Shown piece by piece: positions 33,834-41,704 of a DNA stretch of 41,704 bases. The stretch lies in NCBI GenBank assembly GCA_027459705.1, contig DAIDHM010000006.1, forward strand, positions 1 to 41,704, given 5' to 3'. The notes below the pieces were generated by a model, which ran no database searches, had not been told where the DNA came from, and worked only from the letters and a program-made list of their open reading frames with translations. Origin of the DNA: Ktedonobacteria bacterium. Lineage in GTDB: Bacteria > Chloroflexota > Ktedonobacteria > Ktedonobacterales > JACDGC01. Numbering within the stretch: position 1 is the stretch's first letter; the number at the start of each line of letters is the position of its first letter. The position numbers were made by a program, and so were the translations under genes.

Positions 33834-35513
33834 ATGGTGGAGCAACGTAAGCGGCGCGCAATCGTAATCGGCGCGGGCATTGGCGGTCTCTCGTTGGGGA
33901 TTCGGTTACAAAGTCTGGGGTTCGCGACCACGATCGTTGAGGCGCTGGATGGGCCGGGGGGACGGGCGTACGTGCGGCGTGCCGCAGGGTTTACCTTCGA
34001 TATGGGACCGACAGTAATTACGGTGCCGCACTTCATCGAGGAGCTTTTCGCGTTGCAAGTGGGTGATCCGCGTCTTGGTCGCCCTGACTTTCCCCCCGAA
34101 GTGTTGGGAGGGGAGCGGATCAAGAGTGGCATCAGCGGCGGTCCCGCGACGTCGGAGTATGTCACGATTCAGCCTATCCTGCCTTTCTATCGGATCTACT
34201 TCGACGATGGCACCGCGTTCGATTATGATGGTGACCCTGAGCATACCCGCGAGCAGATACTGAAACTTGCCCCAGAGGATCTTGCGGGTTATGAGCGCTT
34301 CCATGCCGATGCCAAGGCCATCTTCGATCGGGGTTTTCTGGAACTCGGTTACACCTATTTTGGCGATATGGGGAAGATGTTGCAGGTCTTGCCCGATCTG
34401 CTACGTCTGGATGCCGTCCGCACCCTCTTCAGCTTTGCCAGCAAGTATTTTTCCAATGACAAAATGCGCCAGGTCTTCAGCTTCGAGACCCTACTGGTCG
34501 GCGGCAATCCGCTCGCCGTCCCAGCGATCTATGCCATGATCCATTTTGTCGAGAAGACCTGGGGCATCCACTATGCCCGCGGTGGGACGGGCGCGCTCGT
34601 GCGGGGTTTTGTGCGCAAGTTCGAGGATCTCGGCGGTACGATGCGCTATAGCAGTGAGGTGATCCGTATCGATGTCGACCAGGTCAAGGGTCGCGGGCAT
34701 CGGCGCAACATTGCGCGTGGCGTGACGTTGGCTGATGACACGCGTTTACCCGCTGACCTCGTCATTTCCAATGCTGATTATGTCAATACGTACCTCAACT
34801 TGATCGATCGCAAATATCGCACCTTCCAACCAGACACGCGGCTGCGCCTCGCGCGCGAGTCGATGTCGTTGGTGGTCGTCTATTTCGGTTTTCGCGATGA
34901 TGCTGCGCATCCATTGGATTTGCGACACCATAACATCATCCTGGGACCGCGCTACGAAGGGTTGCTACGCGATATCTTCCAACGCAAAGTGCTAGCGGAA
35001 GATTTCTCGCAATATCTCCACATTCCGACACTGACCGATCCCAGTATGGCGCCACCTGGCCACCATGCGGCATATACGCTCATTCCCGTGCCACACAATA
35101 CGCGTGGCATTGATTGGTCCGTCGAAGGCGAGAAATTGGTAGAGAAGGTTCTGAGCTTCCTTGACGAGCGCGGATATATTCCCAATCTGCGCCAGCGCAT
35201 CGTCTATAAGAGCTTCATCACTCCTGATTATTTCGAGCACACATTGCACAGTTATCTGGGCAACGCTTTTGGTGTCGAACCCATCCTGGCGCAATCCGCT
35301 TACTTCCGGCCGCATAATCGGAGTGAAGATATCGAGCGACTCTATCTTGTCGGTGCCAGCACACAGCCGGGCGCTGGCACTCCATCGGTGATGATGTCCG
35401 CCAAGATGACAGCGCGACTCATCGCCAAGGATTTCCACATCCCGCTGGAAGGATCGTCGTTGACCTCCCAGCTTGATGGAACGCCAGAATTTGTCGCCGA
35501 CATCGAGCGCTAA
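33834..35513 (+). CDS. Phytoene desaturase/CrtI-like carotenoid oxidoreductase
   Basis: 559 residues from ATG 33834; the frame is open back to a GTG at 33774, but the FAD-binding motif [14 protein letters not shown] (8-21) sits at the usual distance from the ATG. It continues with [20 protein letters not shown], typical of CrtI/CrtN, and ends with [24 protein letters not shown], the C-terminal FAD signature. Such enzymes desaturate or isomerise C40 or C30 carotenoids at the membrane. It is about 50 residues longer than typical CrtI. No phytoene synthase or other carotenoid gene is near, so phytoene is a family guess, and a retinol- or carotenoid-related isomerase is possible. Confidence 0.88.
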   Translation: MVEQRKRRAIVIGAGIGGLSLGIRLQSLGFATTIVEALDGPGGRAYVRRAAGFTFDMGPTVITVPHFIEELFALQVGDPRLGRPDFPPEVLGGERIKSGISGGPATSEYVTIQPILPFYRIYFDDGTAFDYDGDPEHTREQILKLAPEDLAGYERFHADAKAIFDRGFLELGYTYFGDMGKMLQVLPDLLRLDAVRTLFSFASKYFSNDKMRQVFSFETLLVGGNPLAVPAIYAMIHFVEKTWGIHYARGGTGALVRGFVRKFEDLGGTMRYSSEVIRIDVDQVKGRGHRRNIARGVTLADDTRLPADLVISNADYVNTYLNLIDRKYRTFQPDTRLRLARESMSLVVVYFGFRDDAAHPLDLRHHNIILGPRYEGLLRDIFQRKVLAEDFSQYLHIPTLTDPSMAPPGHHAAYTLIPVPHNTRGIDWSVEGEKLVEKVLSFLDERGYIPNLRQRIVYKSFITPDYFEHTLHSYLGNAFGVEPILAQSAYFRPHNRSEDIERLYLVGASTQPGAGTPSVMMSAKMTARLIAKDFHIPLEGSSLTSQLDGTPEFVADIER

Positions 35514-35565
35514 GTCGCCCGGGGGATGGCTGGCCCACGACTGATTCCGCTCAGAGTGCGATGTG

Positions 35566-36558
35566 TCAGTAATCCGATCCTTCCGGCACGAGGTTCACTA
35601 AAGGTTCGCCCGCATGGTAGCGGCGCAGATTCTCCAGGAAGAGGTCGCCCATAGCGTCTTCGACGCGGGGAGATCGCCAGGAGATATGCGGTGTGATGAC
35701 CGCATGAGGTTGATCCCAGAGGGGGCTGTCGGTGGGTAAGGGCTCGATTTCAGTGACATCCAGCACCGCGCCCCCGATGCGTTGATCTTGTAATGCGAGC
35801 GCGAGAGCGGCTTCATCGATTAACGCGCCGCGCGCGATGTTGATCACCCAGCTATCCGGGCGGAGTGCCGCCAATTCCTTCGTGCCAATGCAATGGCGCG
35901 TCTCCGCGGTCAGGGGCATAGCGATGACCAGAATATCGATATCAGGAAGGAGCGCACGCCAATCTTCCGGCTGCCCCGGCGCCGTCTGACCACCCAATAC
36001 CCGCTCGACGCCATCCACAGGTGTTGCAGGGCCACGTTTTACGCCCCAGACGCGCATCCCCACCCCGGACGCCAGCCGCGCGATCTCCGTCCCAATCGCC
36101 CCTAACCCCAGGATCAGGACCACGGCGCCGCGCAGGTCACGCGCGGTGACGCCCCGGCGTTGCCAGGTGTGTTCTCGCTGCGCGGCAGCATAGGCAGGGA
36201 AACCTTTGAGCGCCGCTATCATCTGGCCTAAAACATATTCTGCAATTGGCTGTGCCATTGTGCCGCGGCCTTTGGTCAGCAGCAACCCGGGTGTCGCGTA
36301 TTGTCGAATGATGGGCAGGATGTGGTCGACACCCGCGCTGACCGTATGCATCCAGCGCAGCGAAGGGTGATCCTGTAGGATGCGGATGAGCACCTCGCGG
36401 CTAATCTCATGGCGTAGAAAGACCTCAGCTGGGTCACCATCGGTCAAAGTTTGGCCTTCACGGTCGATCCAGCGGATCGTGTCCGAGGGAAATTCCGCCG
36501 TGATGCGTTGGCGCAAACGCTCGGCCTGCGGTGATTGTTGGTTGAGCAATATGATCAT
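35566..36558 (-). CDS. D-isomer-specific 2-hydroxyacid dehydrogenase
   Basis: 330 residues from ATG 36558; the frame extends to 36624 but the extra 22 residues are not family-like. NAD-binding motif GLGAIG at 151-156. The catalytic set is complete: Arg243 in NIARGALID, Glu272 in EIEPLP, His291 in TPHISW. The family reduces 2-keto acids to D-2-hydroxy acids (glyoxylate/hydroxypyruvate, phosphoglycerate and others); the N-terminal substrate-binding part does not identify the substrate. No ACT domain is present, so a SerA role is unlikely. It is convergent with the CrtI-like gene and lies 93 bases after gluQ on the same strand. Confidence 0.92.
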   Translation of the reverse strand: MIILLNQQSPQAERLRQRITAEFPSDTIRWIDREGQTLTDGDPAEVFLRHEISREVLIRILQDHPSLRWMHTVSAGVDHILPIIRQYATPGLLLTKGRGTMAQPIAEYVLGQMIAALKGFPAYAAAQREHTWQRRGVTARDLRGAVVLILGLGAIGTEIARLASGVGMRVWGVKRGPATPVDGVERVLGGQTAPGQPEDWRALLPDIDILVIAMPLTAETRHCIGTKELAALRPDSWVINIARGALIDEAALALALQDQRIGGAVLDVTEIEPLPTDSPLWDQPHAVITPHISWRSPRVEDAMGDLFLENLRRYHAGEPLVNLVPEGSDY

Positions 36559-36651
36559 GAATCCAGTACCTACCCCGCGCATGGAAATATGACAGCATGG
36601 ACGATCCAGGCCGCTCACCAGCATTGTAGCAGAAGATCTGGGTCATGCACC

Positions 36652-37566
36652 TCAACGCCATGGCCATGCCGCCGTCTGGATCAACGCGGCAGGCGTCGTA
36701 GGAGCGCCCGATGGCCAGATTCCCGCGACCCGGGCCAGGTTGCCGACCACTGCCATCGCTGTCGCACCATTTTGTCGATACCGATCCAGGCCTTCCGCAC
36801 TGGTTCGCTTGGAGAGCTTGGCACCACTGGCATCGGTCATCAAAGGGACGTGCAAGTAGCGAGGCACCGGCCAATTGAGCAATTCGAACAGCAAGATCTG
36901 GCGTGCGGTCGAGTCGAGGAGGTCGGCGCCCCGTACGACCTGCGTGATGCCCATCAGAGCATCATCGACGACTACCGCGAGTTGATAGGCGATGACACCG
37001 TCGCTGCGCCGTACGATGAAATCACCGACCTTGCGCACAATATCTTGTTCTTGCACTCCCATTGCCACATCAGTGAACTGGATCGTGCCGGAGGGAACCC
37101 GCACGCGCCAGGCTGGTACATGGCCGACAGCGATGCGCGCCCGAACTTCGGCATCTGTGAGATTGCGGCATGTGCCAGGATAGACTGGCGTTGCGTCCTC
37201 AATGGCTGGCGCACTCGCGACCCGGGCAAGGGTGGCGCGCGAGCAAAAACAGGGATAAATCAAGCCTCGCGCTCGTAATCTGGCGAGCGCAGATGCATAA
37301 AGATCACCGCGGCGCGATTGCAGGTACGGACCCAGCGGACCGCCGACATCTGGCCCTTCATCCCAATCCAGTCCCAACCAGCGCAGATCAGCTAACATGC
37401 GAGCAGTGGCGCCTGGACGGACGCGGGGTGTATCCAGATCTTCGACGCGTAGAATAAATGCATCATGCATGCGCCGCGCGGCCAACCAGGCCAGGAGCGC
37501 GGTTTGCAAGTTCCCCATGTGCAAGTCACCCGTCGGACTGGGAGCATAGCGTTGACGACCACGCAT
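36652..37566 (-). CDS. gluQ: Glutamyl-Q tRNA(Asp) synthetase
   Basis: 304 residues, ATG with AAGGAG about ten bases upstream. A short GluRS-like enzyme lacking the anticodon-binding domain. The HIGH motif is HMGN (residues 16-19) after YAPSPTGDL, and the KMSKS loop reads KLSKR. A zinc site is suggested by CFC (about 110-112) together with Tyr and Cys in VYPGTC (about 128-133), the pattern of GluQ/YadB. It charges glutamate onto queuosine in tRNA(Asp). Full GluRS would be ~470 residues, so this is not gltX. It is divergent from lon with a shared 235-base control region. Confidence 0.93.
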   Translation of the reverse strand: MRGRQRYAPSPTGDLHMGNLQTALLAWLAARRMHDAFILRVEDLDTPRVRPGATARMLADLRWLGLDWDEGPDVGGPLGPYLQSRRGDLYASALARLRARGLIYPCFCSRATLARVASAPAIEDATPVYPGTCRNLTDAEVRARIAVGHVPAWRVRVPSGTIQFTDVAMGVQEQDIVRKVGDFIVRRSDGVIAYQLAVVVDDALMGITQVVRGADLLDSTARQILLFELLNWPVPRYLHVPLMTDASGAKLSKRTSAEGLDRYRQNGATAMAVVGNLARVAGIWPSGAPTTPAALIQTAAWPWR

Positions 37567-37631
37567 CTGCTACAATCTCCTTATCTATAGAAAGCTAGAG
37601 GCGCAATACCCATGACTATCGGCCAAAATGA

Positions 37632-37660
37632 TTGATTGACCTTTGAAAGCGCGATATACT
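37632..37660 (+). promoter_or_regulatory. Sigma70-like promoter of lon
   Basis: TTGATT at 37632-37637, 17-base spacer, TATACT at 37655-37660. An inverted repeat TACTA-AG-TAGTA (37657-37668) overlaps the -10 box and the expected start of transcription, a typical repressor position. No CIRCE or HspR element was seen. Confidence 0.55.
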
Positions 37661-37668
37661 AAGTAGTA
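37657..37668. promoter_or_regulatory. Possible operator over the lon -10 box
   Basis: TACTA (37657-37661) and TAGTA (37664-37668) form a short dyad around AG. It overlaps TATACT, so a bound protein would block RNA polymerase. A 5-bp dyad can occur by chance. Confidence 0.3.
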
Positions 37669-37801
37669 CTCCATACGTTCGTTAGCAAGCACAGCGCGAA
37701 GTCATCACATCCTCAAAGTCATTTGCTCATCCCTGCGGCGCTATGGGGATACGCCGCCTGCTCTCACCACAACACCGACACGGGAAAGGTATCACATTTC
37801 A

Positions 37802-40366
37802 ATGGATAGCCAACAGCGCCCTCCACGTCGGGCCTCGCGTCCCGGCGGTAGCCGATCGCGCGCTTCACTACAGTCCGCGATGATCAGTGAGGCCACTCGC
37901 GGCATCCCCGTCATTACTTTGCGTAGCACTGTCATCATGCCATTGGCTATCGCGCCGCTGTATATCGATGATGAGCAGACCCGCCGTGCCATCGATACCG
38001 CGCAGCATCACGATGGTCTCGTGTTCGTGGTTGCCCAACGATCGGATGCGATCGAGCACCCAGGCCCGCTCGATCTATATACCGTTGGGGTTGAAGCGAT
38101 CATCGAGAAGCGGGTGACTATGCCCAATGGCATGTTGAGTGTCGTCTTACGTGCCATCCGTCGCTTGAAAGTCCGCCAATATATCGATACATCAACATTC
38201 CTGTTGGCTGAAGTGGAATCGATCGAAGAGCATTTCGACGAAAGCCCCGCGACTTTGGCAATGATGCGGGTTGCTCGCCAACATTTCGAAACAGCCGCGC
38301 GCAATGGGCAACGTATCACAGAGGATGCGGTGACCAACGTCGCGATGCTGCTGGATCCCGGGACGATGGCCGATGCGATTACGTCATCGCTGGATTTGCA
38401 AGTCGCGCAACGGCAAGCCATCTTAGAACTGGCCGATCCGCTCGAGCGATTGAAGCAGGTTGACCAATTGTTGGTGCATGAATTAGCGATCATTGAGATT
38501 GAAGCGCGCATCCAGCAATCGGTGCAGCATGAGATCGACCGTAGCCAGAAAGAATATTACTTGCGCGAGCAGATCAAGGTGATTCAACGCGAGCTTTCAG
38601 AGAGCGAGCCGGGATTACGCGATTCTCTGGATCTACGCGAGCGAGTCATGTCGGCTGCTCTTACGGCCGAAGCCAGGGAACGTGCCTTGCGCGAACTGGA
38701 GCGGCTGGAAGGCATGCCTACCATGGCTCCAGAATATACGGTCGTGCGCAACTATCTGGACTGGTTATTGGCATTGCCCTGGCAGCAAATTTCGCCAGAC
38801 CAATTTGATCTTGAAGCTGCCGCGCGGATCCTGGATAGTCATCACTTTGGTTTGAACAAAATCAAAGATCGGCTGATTGAATTCATAGCTGTCCGCAAAA
38901 TCGCTCCGCAATCGCGCGCGCCGATTCTGTGTTTTGTTGGTCCGCCGGGGGTGGGGAAGACCTCGCTGGGCCGATCGATCGCCGAAGCCCTGGGGCGAAA
39001 ATTCGTACGTGTCTCCCTCGGTGGGGTACGCGATGAGGCCGAGATCCGCGGTCATCGCCGCACATATGTTGGCGCGCTCCCGGGCCGCATCCTGCAGACC
39101 ATGCGCCAGGCCGGAACAATCAATCCCGTATTTGTCCTGGATGAGGTCGATAAATTGGCCGCGGATTATCGGGGTGATCCTTCCTCGGCCTTGTTGGAAG
39201 TGCTGGATCCTGAGCAGAATAACACCTTCTCCGATCATTATCTGGAGATCCCCTATGATCTCTCCAAAGTGATCTTTGTTTGCACCGCGAACGCGCTCCA
39301 TCCAATTCCCTCGGCGTTGCAAGACCGTATGGAGATCATCGAACTCTCAGGGTACACCGAAGAAGAGAAATTGCATATCGCGCGACAATTCCTGATCCCG
39401 AAACAACTGACCGACCATGGGCTGAGCCTTACCAGGATCGATCTGCGCGATGATGCCGTGCGTAGTGTCATTCGCGAGTATACGCATGAAGCGGGGGTCC
39501 GCAATCTGGAGCGCGAGATCAGCGCGCTGATGCGGAAGGTCGCGCGCCGTGTGGCGGAAGGCAAGCGCGGCAAAGCTATCATCTCGGCGGCGAAAGTGCC
39601 AGAGTATCTTGGGCCAGCGCGTACATACGCGCATGAGGCGGAGAAGTCCGATCAAATTGGCATGGCCATGGGGGTAGCCTGGACCTCGGCTGGCGGAGAA
39701 TTGACCCCTGTGGAAGTCGCTGTGCTCGAAGGTCGGGGACAGATCTTGCTGACTGGCCAACTGGGCGAAGTGCTGCGTGAATCGGCGCAGGCCGCGATCT
39801 CATTCGCGCGATCTCGCGCGGCTGTGCTGCATCTATTGAGCGGTTTCCATGAGAAATTCGATCTGCATATCCATATGCCGATGGGAGCAGTGCCAAAAGA
39901 TGGTCCATCAGCGGGCATTCCGATCAGTGTCGCGATTATTTCAGCACTGACAGGACGTCCCGTGCGCCATGACCTCGCCATGACTGGCGAAATTACGTTG
40001 CGGGGCCGCGTGTTGCCAGTTGGTGGAGTAAAAGAGAAGGCGCTGGCGGCGTATCGCAGTGGCATCCGCCATCTCATCTTGCCGGCGAAAAATATGCGGG
40101 ATCTCGCTGAACTGACCACTGAAGTGCATACCGCCCTGACCTTCCATCCAGTAGAGCTCCTGGACGAGGCTCTGGCGATCGCGTTGCTGCCCAGAGTGGC
40201 AAGTGAGGCAAATACACCAGCCATTCGGGAACACGAGGCGATCTATGCGGTGTCTAATTGCGAAGAACTCGCCCCTGACGGGGTGCGGAATCCAGAAAAA
40301 CCCAATCCTCTGCCCGCGCCAGCTTCGCACGATCGGGCATCGCAATTGATCGTGGGAGTGCGCTAA
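37802..40366 (+). CDS. lon: ATP-dependent Lon protease
   Basis: 854 residues; ATG with GGGAAAGG about 12 bases upstream. A basic ~40-residue tail precedes the LON substrate-binding domain (~45-240). A coiled region contains SQKEYYLREQIKVIQREL. The AAA+ module has Walker A GPPGVGKT (380-387), Walker B FVLDEVDKL and the GHRRTYVGALPGRI segment. The protease domain has the catalytic dyad Ser703 (KDGPSAGI) and Lys746 (GGVKEKA), spaced 43 residues as in E. coli Lon. It degrades misfolded and regulatory proteins in the cytoplasm. The C-terminal ~50 residues are a Pro/Asn-rich extension beyond the protease domain, with no obvious role. Confidence 0.97.
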   Translation: MDSQQRPPRRASRPGGSRSRASLQSAMISEATRGIPVITLRSTVIMPLAIAPLYIDDEQTRRAIDTAQHHDGLVFVVAQRSDAIEHPGPLDLYTVGVEAIIEKRVTMPNGMLSVVLRAIRRLKVRQYIDTSTFLLAEVESIEEHFDESPATLAMMRVARQHFETAARNGQRITEDAVTNVAMLLDPGTMADAITSSLDLQVAQRQAILELADPLERLKQVDQLLVHELAIIEIEARIQQSVQHEIDRSQKEYYLREQIKVIQRELSESEPGLRDSLDLRERVMSAALTAEARERALRELERLEGMPTMAPEYTVVRNYLDWLLALPWQQISPDQFDLEAAARILDSHHFGLNKIKDRLIEFIAVRKIAPQSRAPILCFVGPPGVGKTSLGRSIAEALGRKFVRVSLGGVRDEAEIRGHRRTYVGALPGRILQTMRQAGTINPVFVLDEVDKLAADYRGDPSSALLEVLDPEQNNTFSDHYLEIPYDLSKVIFVCTANALHPIPSALQDRMEIIELSGYTEEEKLHIARQFLIPKQLTDHGLSLTRIDLRDDAVRSVIREYTHEAGVRNLEREISALMRKVARRVAEGKRGKAIISAAKVPEYLGPARTYAHEAEKSDQIGMAMGVAWTSAGGELTPVEVAVLEGRGQILLTGQLGEVLRESAQAAISFARSRAAVLHLLSGFHEKFDLHIHMPMGAVPKDGPSAGIPISVAIISALTGRPVRHDLAMTGEITLRGRVLPVGGVKEKALAAYRSGIRHLILPAKNMRDLAELTTEVHTALTFHPVELLDEALAIALLPRVASEANTPAIREHEAIYAVSNCEELAPDGVRNPEKPNPLPAPASHDRASQLIVGVR

Positions 40367-40392
40367 TTACCGACACGCTACCAGCTAGTGAT

Positions 40393-41184
40393 TCAGAGCG
40401 TGGACCGGATGAACCCCTGCACTTGATAGCCGGGCCACGCTCCAACCGTCCCATCCGGGGCGATCGGCAAAGTGCCACGCGGACTGCCAGAGTTGGACTG
40501 CGCGAAGGTGACAGACCCTGGCTGCCCATTCAACGGCGGTTGAACGCCGGTAACAATGCCAACGTGGCCATAGCCACTCGTTCCACCCGCGAGCGCGATG
40601 ATATCCCCAAGTTGTGGTAGGCCAGCGCCATTGGCAATGGTCTGCCAACCTGGTTGGTTCTGGTAGCTCGGCCAGAAATCGCTCGCGTTGCCAGCGAACG
40701 GCAGTGTCACACCCGCCTGGCGCATCGCACCATCCACAAACGCGACACACTGCACGTTACCATTGCCCCAGCCCGCCGATGACCAGACCTGGCTGGCAGC
40801 CTGCGGCGTGGTCGCCGGGTTAAAGGAGCGGTACATGGCGCCTTGCAGATCGTTGGCCAGGCTGCTGGCGGTCTGGGCAATCTGCGTGCCGATTGCCGAT
40901 GGCGTCACGGAGGTGATGCCAGTGCCAGCGCTTGAGCTCTGCAGAGAGAGCACGGAAGACAGCAATGAGCTGAAGTCGGTGGAGGTGCTGCTGGATGATG
41001 AGGTGTCGGTACTGGTGCCATCGCTGCCCAATGCCGCGAGGGCATTCTCCTGTGTCTGTGTCGCCATGAGACTCTGCAGTAGCGATGCTTGCGCCGCTGA
41101 GAGTCCACCATCGCTGGAAATATCCTGTACCATAGTGTCTGGCCCATCCTTGAGCTTTGATGTGGCATTCCATCGCTTGTCCAC
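40393..41184 (-). CDS. CHAP-domain (amidase/peptidase) protein without signal peptide
   Basis: 263 residues from GTG 41184, with GGAGG at 41192-41196. The first ~120 residues are low complexity (Ser/Thr/Ala/Gln-rich) and contain no hydrophobic signal. Residues ~130-263 are a CHAP domain: Cys146 in NVQCVAFVDGAMR, His207 in GYGHVGIVTG, and Asn231 in FAQSNSG, a plausible catalytic set for cleaving peptidoglycan peptides or amides. GDIIAL preceding the His is also typical. The N-terminus recalls phage or secretion-associated hydrolases, but no phage genes are near. It is convergent with lon with 26 bases between the stops. Non-classical export or a cytosolic substrate are open options. Confidence 0.85.
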   Translation of the reverse strand: MDKRWNATSKLKDGPDTMVQDISSDGGLSAAQASLLQSLMATQTQENALAALGSDGTSTDTSSSSSTSTDFSSLLSSVLSLQSSSAGTGITSVTPSAIGTQIAQTASSLANDLQGAMYRSFNPATTPQAASQVWSSAGWGNGNVQCVAFVDGAMRQAGVTLPFAGNASDFWPSYQNQPGWQTIANGAGLPQLGDIIALAGGTSGYGHVGIVTGVQPPLNGQPGSVTFAQSNSGSPRGTLPIAPDGTVGAWPGYQVQGFIRSTL

Positions 41185-41523
41185 GGCGAATCCTCCGAGA
41201 TTCGTTCACCGTGATCCTCTGGCCTGCATAGCGAAAGCGGACTCACTACCAGTGTACGCCCCTCCGCAACAATGTGGGCCAAATTCGCCATGGACAGTTA
41301 AATTGACATCACGTTATCACCTCCGTTCAGATTTCATGCATCGCGATATCGTCGAGATGGGGGTTGGAACGAAGAGTTCCTGTATTTGACGCCTGGTGTG
41401 CCTTGCTACCTCCGCAAGTATCTGATATGCTATGGATACGTTTGACGACCTCGTATCCTGCCGCCCATCATCAGGCATCGCGCTTAAGGGGATCTGTGCG
41501 GCACATCAAAGGAGGCCATGTCT
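41185..41523. other. Divergent intergenic region, CHAP gene / pyrE-like gene
   Basis: 339 bases. Contains the promoter candidate for the pyrE-like gene (41403-41431). On the minus strand a near-perfect anti-SD match, GGAGGTGA, occurs around 41310-41317 but opens only a five-codon frame. No PyrR attenuator-like structure was recognised. Confidence 0.45.
41403..41431 (+). promoter_or_regulatory. Sigma70-like promoter for the pyrE-like gene
   Basis: TTGCTA at 41403-41408, 17-base spacer, TATGCT at 41426-41431. Transcription would start near 41438, about 85 bases before the start codon. Confidence 0.5.
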
Positions 41524-41704
41524 GTGGCAAAAGAACCGTCACTTGACAACCTGTGGTTAGCGCAAATCCTCTTTGAGATCGGTGCGGTACAGTTTGGTGA
41601 CTTTACGGTCAGCGAGTCCGCGGCGAAATCGCCGATCTTCATTAACCCAAAGAAATTGGTCAGTAAACCGGGCGCCTTGCGAGTCGCCGCGAAGTTGATG
41701 CAGC
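41524..41704 (+). CDS. pyrE: Orotate phosphoribosyltransferase-like, 3' end missing
   Basis: About 60 codons are visible and the frame is open at the window end. GGAGG at 41511-41515 is eight bases from GTG 41524 but only two from ATG 41518, so GTG is preferred; the ATG adds two residues. The segment FEIGAVQFGDFTVSESAAKS followed by PIFINPKKLVSKPGALRVAA matches the N-terminus of PyrE (pattern FGxFTLxSGxxSPxYxNxRxL), with Ser-Glu-Ser replacing the usual Lys-Ser-Gly. The enzyme would join orotate and PRPP in UMP synthesis. The PRPP-binding motif lies beyond the window, so a related phosphoribosyltransferase cannot be excluded. Confidence 0.7.
   Translation, partial: MAKEPSLDNLWLAQILFEIGAVQFGDFTVSESAAKSPIFINPKKLVSKPGALRVAAKLMQ

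Noticed and set aside
36535-37278. A 247-codon plus-strand frame over gluQ
   Set aside because: Antisense of a clearly recognised enzyme; no motif and no ribosome-binding site.
40905-41291. A 128-codon minus-strand frame upstream of and across the CHAP gene
   Set aside because: It runs out of frame through the CHAP N-terminus and has no recognisable sequence. The CHAP start has a perfect GGAGG.
1-41704. CRISPR arrays, insertion sequences, integrases or prophage genes
   Set aside because: No regularly spaced repeats, terminal inverted repeats with a transposase, or phage structural genes were seen. The only tandem repeat is the TPR coding duplication.

Overview
The window is an ordinary bacterial chromosome segment with moderate to high GC, tightly packed genes on both strands, Shine-Dalgarno sites of the GGAGG/AAGGAG type and recognisable sigma70-like promoters. 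No rRNA, tRNA, CRISPR array, transposase or phage gene was found. Several traits together suggest a Chloroflexota bacterium, possibly Ktedonobacteria-like: a bacterial RIO kinase, a YabN-type MazG fusion, STAND/TPR ATPases, orphan PAS histidine kinases, a lipoprotein PpiC foldase and eukaryote-like kinase and WD40 proteins. This is inference from gene content; no marker gene settles it.

Layout. 1-3305: the 3' part of a PAS-GAF histidine kinase and a large polytopic membrane protein of unknown function. 3411-7737: a Nudix hydrolase, a RIO kinase, a GntR/HutC regulator with its own promoter and a probable coupled leader ORF, and a DUF1634-TauE/SafE fusion transporter. 7919-16412, all minus strand: a long pseudokinase, a DnaJ-WD40 fusion, a PpiC/SurA-like lipoprotein, a YabN/MazG enzyme and a PIG-V-like glycosyltransferase. 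16891-19203: a GC-rich, membrane-anchored NB-ARC/STAND ATPase with TPRs, the most accessory-looking gene here. 19770-23812: a tandem universal stress protein, a second PAS histidine kinase, and a ferritin-like/VIT1 membrane protein.

24295-28076 is a complete dTDP-L-rhamnose operon in the order rfbC-rfbA-rfbB-rfbD. It is followed by a 1103-residue protein that joins an O-antigen ligase/polymerase-like membrane half to a dimethylformamidase-beta-like outer half. Together they look like a surface glycopolymer module. 31580-37566 holds a Cdd1-like helix-hairpin-helix protein, a small membrane protein, an amidohydrolase-type decarboxylase, a CrtI-like desaturase, a D-2-hydroxyacid dehydrogenase and glutamyl-Q tRNA(Asp) synthetase. 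37802 to the end holds Lon protease, a CHAP-domain protein without a signal peptide, and the 5' end of a pyrE-like gene.

The best candidates for something undescribed are the O-antigen-ligase/dimethylformamidase-like fusion next to the rhamnose genes, the pseudokinase plus DnaJ-WD40 pair, and the membrane-anchored STAND ATPase with a recently duplicated TPR. Start codons were revised from visible ribosome-binding sites in many cases, and each entry says why.
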